Positions 7,465 through 17,230 of a stretch of 20,675 nt of DNA are shown one piece after another. The notes under the pieces are model-generated. The model was given only the letters and a program-made list of their open reading frames with translations, ran no database searches and was not told where the DNA came from. How positions within the stretch are numbered: the stretch's first letter is position 1; the number at the start of each line of letters is the position of its first letter. A program made the translations under genes and the position numbers. Origin of the DNA: Coriobacteriia bacterium (lineage in GTDB: Bacteria; Actinomycetota; Coriobacteriia; WRKU01; WQUG01); assembly GCA_009779395.1 (NCBI GenBank), contig WREJ01000004.1, positions 1-20,675 of the forward strand. Reading direction: 5' to 3'.

Positions 7465-8925
7465 ATGTCTAGTTTGAGCTTAGTTGTACTGGGGGGTGGG
7501 CCGGGTGGCTACATGGCTGCCTTCGAGGCGGCAAAACGGGCAAAGGATGCCGGTCTTGACTTGCAGGTTACGATTGTCGAAGCCCAGCAGCTGGGAGGTA
7601 CTTGCCTCAACAGCGGCTGTATTCCGACAAAAACAATCCTGCGAACGGCACACGCCCTGACTGACATCACACGTGCGGCAGAATTCGCCCTTTCTGGCGT
7701 GGATACGACCTTGCTGCAGGTCGACCTCGAGGCTCTGCGCGCACGCAAAGACAGTGTTGTTGACAATCTGGTGCAGCAAGTTCAGGCAAGCGCGCGGCGT
7801 CTGGGCGTGCAGGTAATACAAGGCAGAGGGACGCTGGTCTCAAACTCCCCCTTGAAAATTGCGGTACACCCCACAGAGGGGTCAGAAAAAACAGAGGATG
7901 CGGAGTGTGTCCTTGACTGTGATGCGCTTATTATTGCAACGGGGTCGCTGCCTTTGCGTTTGCCCGCGCTTGACCAGCCCTTTGTGTGGACCAGTGACCA
8001 CGCACTGGCACTGACGCAGATTCCTGAAAGCATCATTATTGTGGGCGGCGGCGTGATTGGCGTTGAGTTTGCCAGTGCCTACGCTGCTTTTGGCTCGCAG
8101 GTCACGGTGGTAGAGCTGGCAGCGACCTTGCTGCCAGGAATCGACAAGCGGGTCAGCAAGGCTTTGGCGCGTGAGTTTAAAAAACAGGGAATCGACCTTC
8201 ATCTGGCTGATAGCTTGGCTGCTGCAGAGCAAAATGCAGATGGAGGGGTAACTGCCACCCTGGCAAGTGGTACGCAGCTTACTGCTGATGTCATCATGTC
8301 TGCTGTTGGCAGGGTGCCTAATACGGCTGACTGTGGCTTTGAGCAGGCAGGTATTGCTTTTGCGGGACGTGCGATTGCTGTTGATAATAACTACCAAACA
8401 AATCTAGACGGAGTATATGCGATTGGAGACGTTATCGGTGGCATGATGCTTGCGCACGAAGCCGAGCATGAAGGAGTTGCTGCTGCAGCAGCGATTGTTG
8501 ATGGCTGGTCAAACTCTGCCACAAAGGGCTCGACACCTGCAAGGCATGCCTGCGATGGCAATTTGATTCCCGGCTGCATCTATACCTCTCCCGAGGTGGC
8601 TACCATTGGCTTGAGTGTTGATGCCGCGCGTGAGGCGGGCATTGCCACAGTGACAGGTATCGCAAAATACGCTGCGAATGGCAAGGCTTTGGCAGAGGGC
8701 GAAGGCGAGGGATTTGTCCAGATTGTTGCTGATGCAGACAGCGGCACGCTGCTGGGCGCACAGATTGTCGGCGCAAAAGCCGTCGAGCTAATCGCGGTAT
8801 TTATTCCCTATGTGGCAGGTCGCAGACCTGTTTCTGACATTGCACAGGCAGTGTTTGCTCATCCTACCCTCAGTGAGGTCATCAAGGCTGCCGCAGAGAT
8901 GACACAGGCACAATTGCGTACATGA
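7465..8925 (+). CDS. lpdA: Dihydrolipoyl dehydrogenase (E3/L protein)
   Basis: 486 residues from ATG 7465, with AGAAAGGG just upstream; longer in-frame starts would run back into metF. The FAD-binding GGGPGG is at residues 10-15, the redox disulfide is Cys47 and Cys52 (GGTCLNSGCIPTK), the NAD-binding loop is VGGGVIGVEFAS in the middle, a second FAD motif is YAIGDVIGG, and the C-terminal catalytic dyad is His466/Glu471 (AHPTLSE). It reoxidises dihydrolipoamide with NAD+. No E1, E2 or gcv gene is visible nearby; the methyl-THF genes upstream hint at use as the glycine-cleavage L protein, but a 2-oxoacid dehydrogenase role is equally possible. Confidence 0.93.
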   Translation: MSSLSLVVLGGGPGGYMAAFEAAKRAKDAGLDLQVTIVEAQQLGGTCLNSGCIPTKTILRTAHALTDITRAAEFALSGVDTTLLQVDLEALRARKDSVVDNLVQQVQASARRLGVQVIQGRGTLVSNSPLKIAVHPTEGSEKTEDAECVLDCDALIIATGSLPLRLPALDQPFVWTSDHALALTQIPESIIIVGGGVIGVEFASAYAAFGSQVTVVELAATLLPGIDKRVSKALAREFKKQGIDLHLADSLAAAEQNADGGVTATLASGTQLTADVIMSAVGRVPNTADCGFEQAGIAFAGRAIAVDNNYQTNLDGVYAIGDVIGGMMLAHEAEHEGVAAAAAIVDGWSNSATKGSTPARHACDGNLIPGCIYTSPEVATIGLSVDAAREAGIATVTGIAKYAANGKALAEGEGEGFVQIVADADSGTLLGAQIVGAKAVELIAVFIPYVAGRRPVSDIAQAVFAHPTLSEVIKAAAEMTQAQLRT

Positions 8926-8946
8926 AATTACGAGCTTATTTTCTGA

Positions 8947-11204
<2,258 letters not shown>

Positions 11205-11205
<1 letters not shown>

Positions 11206-12041
11206 TGGCACGCAGGTCTGCAAAAGCAACAGCTGCACGGGCGCGCAGAAAACCTGCACCGCGCAAGCGCATCGCCAATGTACGACCCTGGCGTTGGCTT
11301 GATGTTGCCTGGGTGGCTGTGGCATTGTTTGTGGCAACGGTGCTGACGGTGCTGGTGTTGGGCAACCGCATGACCGCGCTGATGCCCGAAGAAGGCATTG
11401 TTGCTGTGCGCGCCATTATGCTGATAGTGTTTTACTTGATGTTACTGGCGATTCTTGCCTATCGTGCTCACTGCCGTAACCTAAACTTTTCGCAGTCCTA
11501 CCGCTTGCGCAGCGTCAAAGACAAGCAACTGGCAGCAGAACTTGCAAAAAGCGGCGCGCAGCAGGACAGAATTAGCGAAGAAGACCAGCTGTCATCTGGC
11601 AAGATAGCTCTTGTGGTCATTGGTCTGTTTTGTGCTCTGCGTCTGTTTGTTATTGTCTATACCTATGCCATTGGGCAGCTAGGCTGGGAGCTACCCCCAC
11701 CAGAGCGACTGACTGACCTTTTTGGTACGACCCTCTTTGGACTGGTGGCAGTTATCGCAAGCATTGTCATCCTTGCACCAATTATCGAAGAACTGGTCTT
11801 TCGCGTCATTATGCTGGAAACCTTTGCACAAAAAATGCCCTTTGTTGCAGCGGCCGTACTGCAGGCCTTGGTCTTTAGCCTGTACCACTTTTCGCTGTGG
11901 GCAGCACTGCCTAATATTTTGCTGGCACTTTCTTGTGCTTATCTGGTTCGCTACAGCAAGACCACCATTCCTGCGATAGTTTTGCACATGGCATATAATG
12001 CCGCCCCCGTGGCAGCTGCTTTTTATCTGACAATCACCTGA
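11205..12041 (+). CDS. CPBP-family intramembrane metalloprotease
   Basis: 278 residues; its ATG shares one base with the ligA stop (TAATG), so the two are probably translationally coupled. The N terminus is strongly basic (Arg/Lys/Ala-rich, residues 1-28), followed by several hydrophobic helices. The three CPBP (CAAX protease/bacteriocin-processing, Abi) motifs are present: EELVFR (Glu195, Glu196, Arg200), a helix with YHF (His228), and HMAYN (His261, Asn265). These form the membrane-buried metal site. Members cleave membrane-associated peptides or prenylated proteins, and in bacteria some act in bacteriocin self-immunity; the substrate here is unknown. No bacteriocin-like peptide is seen nearby. 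Confidence 0.88.
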
Positions 12042-12067
12042 TCGTCACCTGATGTATATCTGACAAT
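12024..12067 (+). repeat. Short direct repeats at the end of the CPBP gene
   Basis: TATCTGACAAT occurs at 12024-12034 and 12057-12067, and TCACCTGAT at 12034-12042 and 12045-12053. The first copies overlap the 3' end of the protease gene, so this looks like a small duplication beyond the stop codon. A further ACAATTGC-type motif recurs inverted at 12131-12138 in the promoter that follows. Confidence 0.55.
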
Positions 12068-12128
12068 TGCGCGCTTTATGTCACAATTAGCCATTGTATT
12101 AGCACACAGATACAGTTGTGTAGTTTCC

Positions 12129-12156
12129 TTGCAATTGTTCGAATTTACTTTATACT
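12129..12156 (+). promoter_or_regulatory. Probable promoter of the RCC1-repeat surface protein
   Basis: TTGCAA (12129-12134), a 16-base spacer and TATACT (12151-12156) make the best promoter-like match I found in the window. It sits about 70 bases before the start codon in an A/T-rich patch, which separates this gene transcriptionally from ligA and the protease. Confidence 0.6.
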
Positions 12157-12180
12157 TGATGACTTGTTAAAAGAAAGAAA

Positions 12181-12200
12181 ATGCCAGTTCGCGCTGGTAT
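12181..12200 (+). promoter_or_regulatory. Small hairpin in the 5' leader
   Basis: ATGCCAG and CTGGTAT pair over 7 bp (one G-T) around a TTCGCG loop, between the predicted transcription start and the ribosome binding site AAGGG at 12218-12222. It may stabilise the mRNA or influence translation; no known riboswitch is evident. Confidence 0.35.
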
Positions 12201-12228
12201 GAACCACTGATCGGATTAAGGGTAAGCA

Positions 12229-15200
12229 ATGACCGCTGCGTTTAAAAGCCCGACAGGAGGGCTTAAGAGTTCTATGGGGGAAGGTGCCCAAGGGGGAAGG
12301 GCAAAAGAAGGAAAGCTCTCGAAGAAATATAAATCTGCACTGCTGCTCGTAGCAATTTTCCTGCTGACTCTGCCTCTTCTTGCTACAGCTAACTCTACGA
12401 CTTTACAGTCGGTAGCAGACTACCTAGAGGAATCTTTTACTCCTAACCCTGCCGCACCTGCCTTGCAATCAGCAAGCGGAGTTCTCGATTACACCATAGC
12501 CATGGGCGGGGGGCACGCCCTGGTACTTGACAGCGAAAATCGACTGTGGGTCTGGGGAAATAACTGGCATGGTCAACTGGGTCTGGGAAATTGGCTTGAC
12601 CAAAATACTCCCCAGCTGATAGCCCCACCTGCAGGTGCAGCCTACTGGACTTCAGTGTATGCTGGCACCTGGCACACCCTTGCCTTTGATGATCTGGGAC
12701 GTCTGTGGTCCTGGGGAGAAAATCGCTGGGGTCAATTGGGAATCGGAAGTTGGGATGACCAAAACACTCCCCAGTTGGTAAACCCGCCCGCGGGTGCAAC
12801 ATCATGGGCTTCAGCTCATGTTGGTTGCTGGCACAACCTTGTTTTTGACGACCTAGGACGTCTGTGGGTCTGGGGAAGAAATTTCCGTGGTGAACTTGGC
12901 ATCGGCCTTGCTTTTGATCAGGAACAAAATACTCCCCAATTGCTCAATCCGCCAGCAGGTGCTAGTTCGTGGGATCGTGTGTTGCTCGGAGAAAGTGAAT
13001 ACGCCGACTCTTCCTATGCCTATGACGACCTAGGACGTCTGTGGGTCTGGGGAAGAAATGAAAGAGGTCAGCTAGGCATTGGAAATATAGGCACTTTTAG
13101 AAACACTCCTGTCTTGCTAGAACCGCCTGCACCTGCGACTGCCTGGGGAGACATGTGGGTGGGTCAGTCTGCAACTTTTGCCTATGACGACCTGGGACGT
13201 CTGTGGGCCTGGGGAAGAAATGGCAGTGGCGAGTTGGGCATTGGAACAACAAATTGGTCGCAAATCACTCCTGCATTGGTAACGGTTGCTCCCGATTTGG
13301 GGGCCCACTGGGTATCATTTCATTCGGCATTTCAACACACAACTGCCTTTGATAGTCTCGGGCGCATGTGGGTCTGGGGAGCCAGCCACATGGGACAGAT
13401 AGGCTTAGGAACGGATGACTGGATTCCTGCTCCTCAAATACTGCCGCCACCTGCGGGTGCTACTGCGTGGCACTCTGCTTATAAGTCAGATCAGCTGGTG
13501 TTTGCTGTTGATGATGCGGGACGCATTTGGGCCTGGGGTGATGATTGGTCTGGTCAGCTAGCTAAGGGAGTTTACGAGGGCGGCCAGGGCAATGGCGATA
13601 CCATAACTGACGGTACCAACAATTGGCTACCGTGGCGCTTAGCAGCATCGCTTATTCCTCGTTCGGGAACAGACTGGACTTCTCCGAATAATGCAACTAT
13701 TCCCAATAACCTTGCTACGGCTGTGTCACTATCTACTGATACTATCACCATTCGCTTTGACCGGGAAATGTGTACCAAGCCAGAATCGCTGGGAACTATA
13801 GTTCTGAACAATGGTGCAACAGTTGATGTGTCACAGGGAGTATGGTCAAATGGCACAACTCCTCAGCAGCCAGACGACACAACACGAACACTTCCAAACG
13901 CGGTCTTTACGGCACCGCTTAGCTTGCTTGCCCCAAATACTTTGCACACAGCAACAGTGTCGCAGTTTGTCGATGTCTTTGGCGAGGCAGTCTTTGGCTC
14001 ACGTCCTGCCAGCGAGATGCATCCCTATACCTGGACCTTTACCACCGAGACTGCTCTTGCGGTAAGCGGAGTTACCCCAGCAGGCCACCAAGTTTCAGTT
14101 GATGAAGAAAATCTTGTTATTACCTTTGACCGAGCGGTAAACACATCAGTCATAGGAACAGTAGTCTTTGAGGGCATGGTACTGACCTTTGGCTTTGGTG
14201 ACTGGAGTAACGGAAACACCGTACTGACGATACCTTTGCCGGGTCTAGAACCTGCTACTTCCTATACCGTAGAGATAGAAGGATTTGCTCCCCTTGTTGG
14301 TGCTGCTATGCAGCAAGCTTACGTCCACCGCTTTGTCACAGAACCAGAAGGCTTTGACCTAGCAATAAGGAAAGACTTGCTGATGCCAGAAGGTACTGCT
14401 GTGCCTAATACAGACTTTACCTTTGACATCAGTGCCTACAGCTATAACGGAGACACCACAGCACCAGAAATGGCAGATGTACCTAACCTCAATCTCAATC
14501 CTATTGCTTTTGGCAGTAGCGATACAGGAACAGTAGATGGTGACACAATTACCATCACACACCTGTCTGACTTCCTGTTAGGAAGCGACTTGCCTTTCCC
14601 CTTCGCGGGACTGTATGTCTATCGCATCAGCGAGAGAGACGACACCTTCACCAACACTGACACAGAAACCATGCTCTTTGACCCAACGGTGTACCAGATA
14701 ACCTTCCAGGTCGAAAACCTGCCAGAACCGGCACCAGCAAATTCCCTCTTTGTCAGAGCGATTTTCTTGCAGCGCGTAATAAATGGTGTCCCTGGTGAAA
14801 AAATCGACATCACCGATAGCTTGACAGATGCGTTGCTTTTCACCAACGTCTTTGTCAGAAATCACGACAACGAGGATCCGCTTGATCCTGCTGTTTTGGG
14901 AGGACTTCGCATCTCGAAAGAAGTCGAAGGAGCAATGGCAAACCAAACACGCTTCTTTGACTTTGACCTCAGTGTGCAGGTACCCTCGCTGCTTACGACG
15001 CTTACGGGATACCGAGCATACGTAGTAGAGACTATCGCTGGTGTTCCCACGGTAGTTACAACGTCAGATAACGGATATATTTCCGGAACAAGCGACAACG
15101 GTGCTTATCTGTTCTTTAGCAGTAACACAACACAAACAGTCAGCTTGCGTCACGGTCAAGCACTGGTCTTTGCCGGAACTCACGTTGGTGCACGCTACAG

Positions 15201-15504
15201 CGTCACCGAACAAGCTACTGCTAACTACACACCTTCAGTTGCTGTTTTGACTGGTGGTCTACCAGTGACGGTAGCACCAGCCGATACACCAAACACGGCT
15301 CTGACCGTACCGGTACAAATACTGGGAGAGGCAACAAACAGCGCGGCCTTTACTAACACACATTCTGCGCTTATCGAGGCAGGACTTGATGTCGGCAACT
15401 TTGGTATGGCTCTGCTGCTAGCAGCAGTTGCAGCTTTAGTTGTGATGACGAGTGCTATTAGGTGTGGACGCAGAGACATACGCTTAAAAGCACTAACGCA
15501 CTAA
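12229..15504 (+). CDS. Secreted RCC1-propeller surface protein with stalk domains
   Basis: 1091 residues; AAGGG at 12218-12222 supports the ATG at 12229 (an ATG at 12274 after AGGAGG is a weaker option). A basic N region and hydrophobic segment (about 36-54, ending near ATA) form an export signal. Residues ~85-470 hold seven RCC1 repeats, each with a [LMI]W.WG core followed by GQLG-type motifs, predicting a closed seven-bladed propeller. Two Ig-like modules follow (about 480-600 and 605-705). Then come two stalk domains with the Lys/Glu/Asn set of intramolecular isopeptide bonds: Lys715/Glu802/Asn873 and Lys897/Glu994/Asn1043. A C-terminal helix (about 1060-1080) and basic tail anchor it. No LPXTG-like sortase motif precedes the helix. 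Likely role: adhesion or ligand binding at the cell surface (inference). Confidence 0.88.
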   Translation: MTAAFKSPTGGLKSSMGEGAQGGRAKEGKLSKKYKSALLLVAIFLLTLPLLATANSTTLQSVADYLEESFTPNPAAPALQSASGVLDYTIAMGGGHALVLDSENRLWVWGNNWHGQLGLGNWLDQNTPQLIAPPAGAAYWTSVYAGTWHTLAFDDLGRLWSWGENRWGQLGIGSWDDQNTPQLVNPPAGATSWASAHVGCWHNLVFDDLGRLWVWGRNFRGELGIGLAFDQEQNTPQLLNPPAGASSWDRVLLGESEYADSSYAYDDLGRLWVWGRNERGQLGIGNIGTFRNTPVLLEPPAPATAWGDMWVGQSATFAYDDLGRLWAWGRNGSGELGIGTTNWSQITPALVTVAPDLGAHWVSFHSAFQHTTAFDSLGRMWVWGASHMGQIGLGTDDWIPAPQILPPPAGATAWHSAYKSDQLVFAVDDAGRIWAWGDDWSGQLAKGVYEGGQGNGDTITDGTNNWLPWRLAASLIPRSGTDWTSPNNATIPNNLATAVSLSTDTITIRFDREMCTKPESLGTIVLNNGATVDVSQGVWSNGTTPQQPDDTTRTLPNAVFTAPLSLLAPNTLHTATVSQFVDVFGEAVFGSRPASEMHPYTWTFTTETALAVSGVTPAGHQVSVDEENLVITFDRAVNTSVIGTVVFEGMVLTFGFGDWSNGNTVLTIPLPGLEPATSYTVEIEGFAPLVGAAMQQAYVHRFVTEPEGFDLAIRKDLLMPEGTAVPNTDFTFDISAYSYNGDTTAPEMADVPNLNLNPIAFGSSDTGTVDGDTITITHLSDFLLGSDLPFPFAGLYVYRISERDDTFTNTDTETMLFDPTVYQITFQVENLPEPAPANSLFVRAIFLQRVINGVPGEKIDITDSLTDALLFTNVFVRNHDNEDPLDPAVLGGLRISKEVEGAMANQTRFFDFDLSVQVPSLLTTLTGYRAYVVETIAGVPTVVTTSDNGYISGTSDNGAYLFFSSNTTQTVSLRHGQALVFAGTHVGARYSVTEQATANYTPSVAVLTGGLPVTVAPADTPNTALTVPVQILGEATNSAAFTNTHSALIEAGLDVGNFGMALLLAAVAALVVMTSAIRCGRRDIRLKALTH
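12847..13226 (+). repeat. Near-identical DNA repeats encoding RCC1 blades
   Basis: A 36-base segment encoding DDLGRLWVWGRN is identical at 12847-12882 and 13024-13059, and recurs with only a few changes at about 13187-13222. Identity at synonymous positions implies recent blade duplication or gene conversion inside the propeller. Confidence 0.75.
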
Positions 15505-15516
15505 CACCAGAGCACA

Positions 15517-15623
15517 CCAGAAAGTCGATCTCCGCACTGATTTGTGAAGAGGAAATGCTCACGTAGGCACCAACTACGCTGCGCTTTCCCCTTCACAAAT
15601 CAGCACGCACCTCGACTCCCTGG
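15517..15623. repeat. 107-base imperfect palindrome between convergent genes
   Basis: Two 50-base arms (15517-15566 and 15574-15623) flank a 7-base loop. By hand alignment 36 of 50 positions pair by Watson-Crick rules, with no gaps. The best block is a 13-bp perfect stem, CTGATTTGTGAAG/CTTCACAAATCAG (15537-15549/15591-15603), and the loop is closed by CGTAG/CTACG. There is no T-run on either strand. Its place between the RCC1 gene and the trx operon suggests a bidirectional transcription barrier, but a small non-autonomous mobile element or structured RNA would look similar. Confidence 0.7.
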
Positions 15624-15665
15624 ATGCACTCTAATGGCTTTAGGTAACCGAGGGCGCGCTACTGA

Positions 15666-15905
15666 CTATACTGTTGTAACCTGGAAATTAGTCTCTTCAA
15701 GTTCAAATGCTTCGATGGCGTCTTCTAGTGCGCGGCGTGCCGATTTCAGGTCAGACTCCGCCGCCTTAATTTCTGCTTCGGCAATTCCTGCGTGTCCCGC
15801 CTGATGTGCCAATTCTTTCATCCAGCTCGCTGATAAAGCTACCTGCTGCTGCGCCATTTCCAGTGCCAGTTGTAGTTGTTTGCTGTTTATTCCGCCGCCG
15901 CACAT
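15666..15905 (-). CDS. Small helical protein at the end of the trx operon
   Basis: 79 residues, not recognised. It is real in my judgement because a strong AGGAGG lies six bases before its ATG and it starts nine bases after the trxA stop. After MCGGG the sequence is almost all helix-forming, Ala/Glu/Gln/Leu-rich, with two likely helices (about 8-38 and 40-70) joined at HAGHAG, resembling an alpha-helical hairpin or short coiled coil. It has one Cys (residue 2) and no signal peptide or membrane helix. Cotranscription with thioredoxin makes a redox partner or substrate conceivable, but nothing in the sequence shows this. Confidence 0.7.
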   Translation of the reverse strand: MCGGGINSKQLQLALEMAQQQVALSASWMKELAHQAGHAGIAEAEIKAAESDLKSARRALEDAIEAFELEETNFQVTTV

Positions 15906-15914
15906 GCTGTCCTC

Positions 15915-16235
15915 CTAGGCGTTTTTCTGCAGTGTTTCGAGCAGTTTTGCTTTAGGCATGCCGCCGCTGATGCGCTGAACCATGTTGCCGTCTTTGAAAA
16001 TGACAAAAGTCGGAATCGACATGACGTCAAAGTTCTGTGTTGTCGTGGGGTTTTCGTCTACGTTGATTTGTGCAATGGTGAATTCGGGGTGTGCCGCTGC
16101 TAGCTCTTGAAGGACGGGCTCCATCGCGCGACAGGGACCACACCAGGGTGCCCAGAAGTCCAATAGCAGAATACCACTGCTACCCTCGACGTCGCTAGCA
16201 AAGCTTGCGTCACTTACCTGCAATAAATCAGACAT
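15915..16235 (-). CDS. trxA: Thioredoxin
   Basis: 106 residues, the normal size of a thioredoxin. The active site WCGPC has Cys32 and Cys35, preceded by LLLDFWAP, and the cis-Pro loop SIPTFVIF and C-terminal strand (MVQRISGG) are present. AAAGG lies eight bases before the ATG. It is a cytoplasmic disulfide reductase recycled by the TrxB encoded 56 bases upstream. Together they form the middle of the PIN-TPR/trxB/trxA/small-protein operon. Confidence 0.96.
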   Translation of the reverse strand: MSDLLQVSDASFASDVEGSSGILLLDFWAPWCGPCRAMEPVLQELAAAHPEFTIAQINVDENPTTTQNFDVMSIPTFVIFKDGNMVQRISGGMPKAKLLETLQKNA

Positions 16236-16263
16236 TCCTCGAACCTTTCTCTACTTGGACGGC

Positions 16264-16302
16264 CTATAGAAACTATAGCACATAGCTTCGTTCAGCTTTC
16301 AA
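16264..16302 (-). promoter_or_regulatory. Possible internal trxA promoter with CTATAG dyad
   Basis: In the trxB-trxA gap the minus strand reads TTGAAA (16302-16297), 19 bases, then TATAGT (16277-16272). The -10 overlaps two copies of the self-complementary CTATAG (16264-16269 and 16273-16278) separated by three bases, a possible protein-binding site. The spacer is long, so the call is weak. Confidence 0.3.
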
Positions 16303-17230
16303 GGTATTTCAGGGCAGTAGCTGCCGCTGTCGCACCACTGCCAGCAGCACTGATGACCTGCTTTAGGCTGCTGCAGGTCAAATCTCCGGCGGCAAAAAGT
16401 CCCGGCACGCCAGGAATTGAACCACAAGCATCAGCAGTAATGTAGCCCTGTGCGTCAGTGGCATCTGCCAGACCAGCGAGCAGTTCATTGACCGGCTCGA
16501 CACCAACAAACTCAAAGACACCGTCGACTGCTAGGGTTTGCTCGCGCTCGTCAGCAAGCGAGCGAACACGCAAACCCGTGACTTTACTATCATCGCCGAC
16601 AATTGCAAGGGGGATGCTGCTCAGGACAAACTCCACCTGGGGATTTTCGGCGGCACGCTTTACCACGATAGCTGCCGCGCGGAACTCTTCGCGGCGATGC
16701 ACCACATAAACCGTGCTGGCAAATTTGGTCAGATAGAGGGCTTCTTCTAAAGCTGTGTTGCCACCACCAATGACCGCCACCCGCTTGTCGCGGAAAAAGT
16801 TCGCGTCACAGGTCGCACACCACGAGACACCACGCCCCGTGTACTGCGCCTCGCCGTCAATGTCCAGCTTGCGCGGAACGGCACCACAGGCAAGGATGAC
16901 CGCGCGTGCCTGCCAGCTGTCTCCACTGTCGGTTTGCAGAGTAAATGCTCCATCACTGCCGCGCGTCAGCGAGGTCACGGTTACAAAGAGCTCGATACGC
17001 GCACCGTATTCTTGCGCTTGACGGGTCATTAGCTCGCCTAGATCGCTGCCCGACACCCCTCCCGGAAAGGCAGGGTAGTTTTCGACCCACGAGGTGGTGA
17101 CAATCTGACCACCTGTTGCCTGTCGTTCGAAAATAACGGTGTCAACCAGTCCCCGTGCGGCGTACAGACCTGCCGCAAGCCCAGCAGGACCAGCACCAAT
17201 AATGGCGATGTCGCAGCTGTTCTTACTCAC
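16292..17230 (-). CDS. trxB: Thioredoxin reductase
   Basis: 312 residues from the GTG at 17230, chosen because GGTGGAG precedes it and it gives the family's usual length and N terminus (MSKNSCDIAIIGAGPAG). Longer starts at 17254 or 17278 would overlap the upstream gene more. The FAD motif GAGPAG is at 12-17, the redox CATC at Cys138-Cys141, the NADPH motif GGGNTA at 155-160, HRREEFRA further on and the second FAD motif AAGDLT near the C terminus. It reduces thioredoxin with NADPH. CATCDANFF has Ala where CDG is more usual. The start overlaps the PIN-TPR stop by 8 bases, indicating translational coupling. Confidence 0.95.
   Translation of the reverse strand: MSKNSCDIAIIGAGPAGLAAGLYAARGLVDTVIFERQATGGQIVTTSWVENYPAFPGGVSGSDLGELMTRQAQEYGARIELFVTVTSLTRGSDGAFTLQTDSGDSWQARAVILACGAVPRKLDIDGEAQYTGRGVSWCATCDANFFRDKRVAVIGGGNTALEEALYLTKFASTVYVVHRREEFRAAAIVVKRAAENPQVEFVLSSIPLAIVGDDSKVTGLRVRSLADEREQTLAVDGVFEFVGVEPVNELLAGLADATDAQGYITADACGSIPGVPGLFAAGDLTCSSLKQVISAAGSGATAAATALKYLES

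Noticed and set aside
15360..15504. Sortase LPXTG signal at the C terminus of the RCC1 protein
   Set aside because: The helix and basic tail are present, but no LPXTG-like pentapeptide precedes them, so covalent wall attachment is not claimed.
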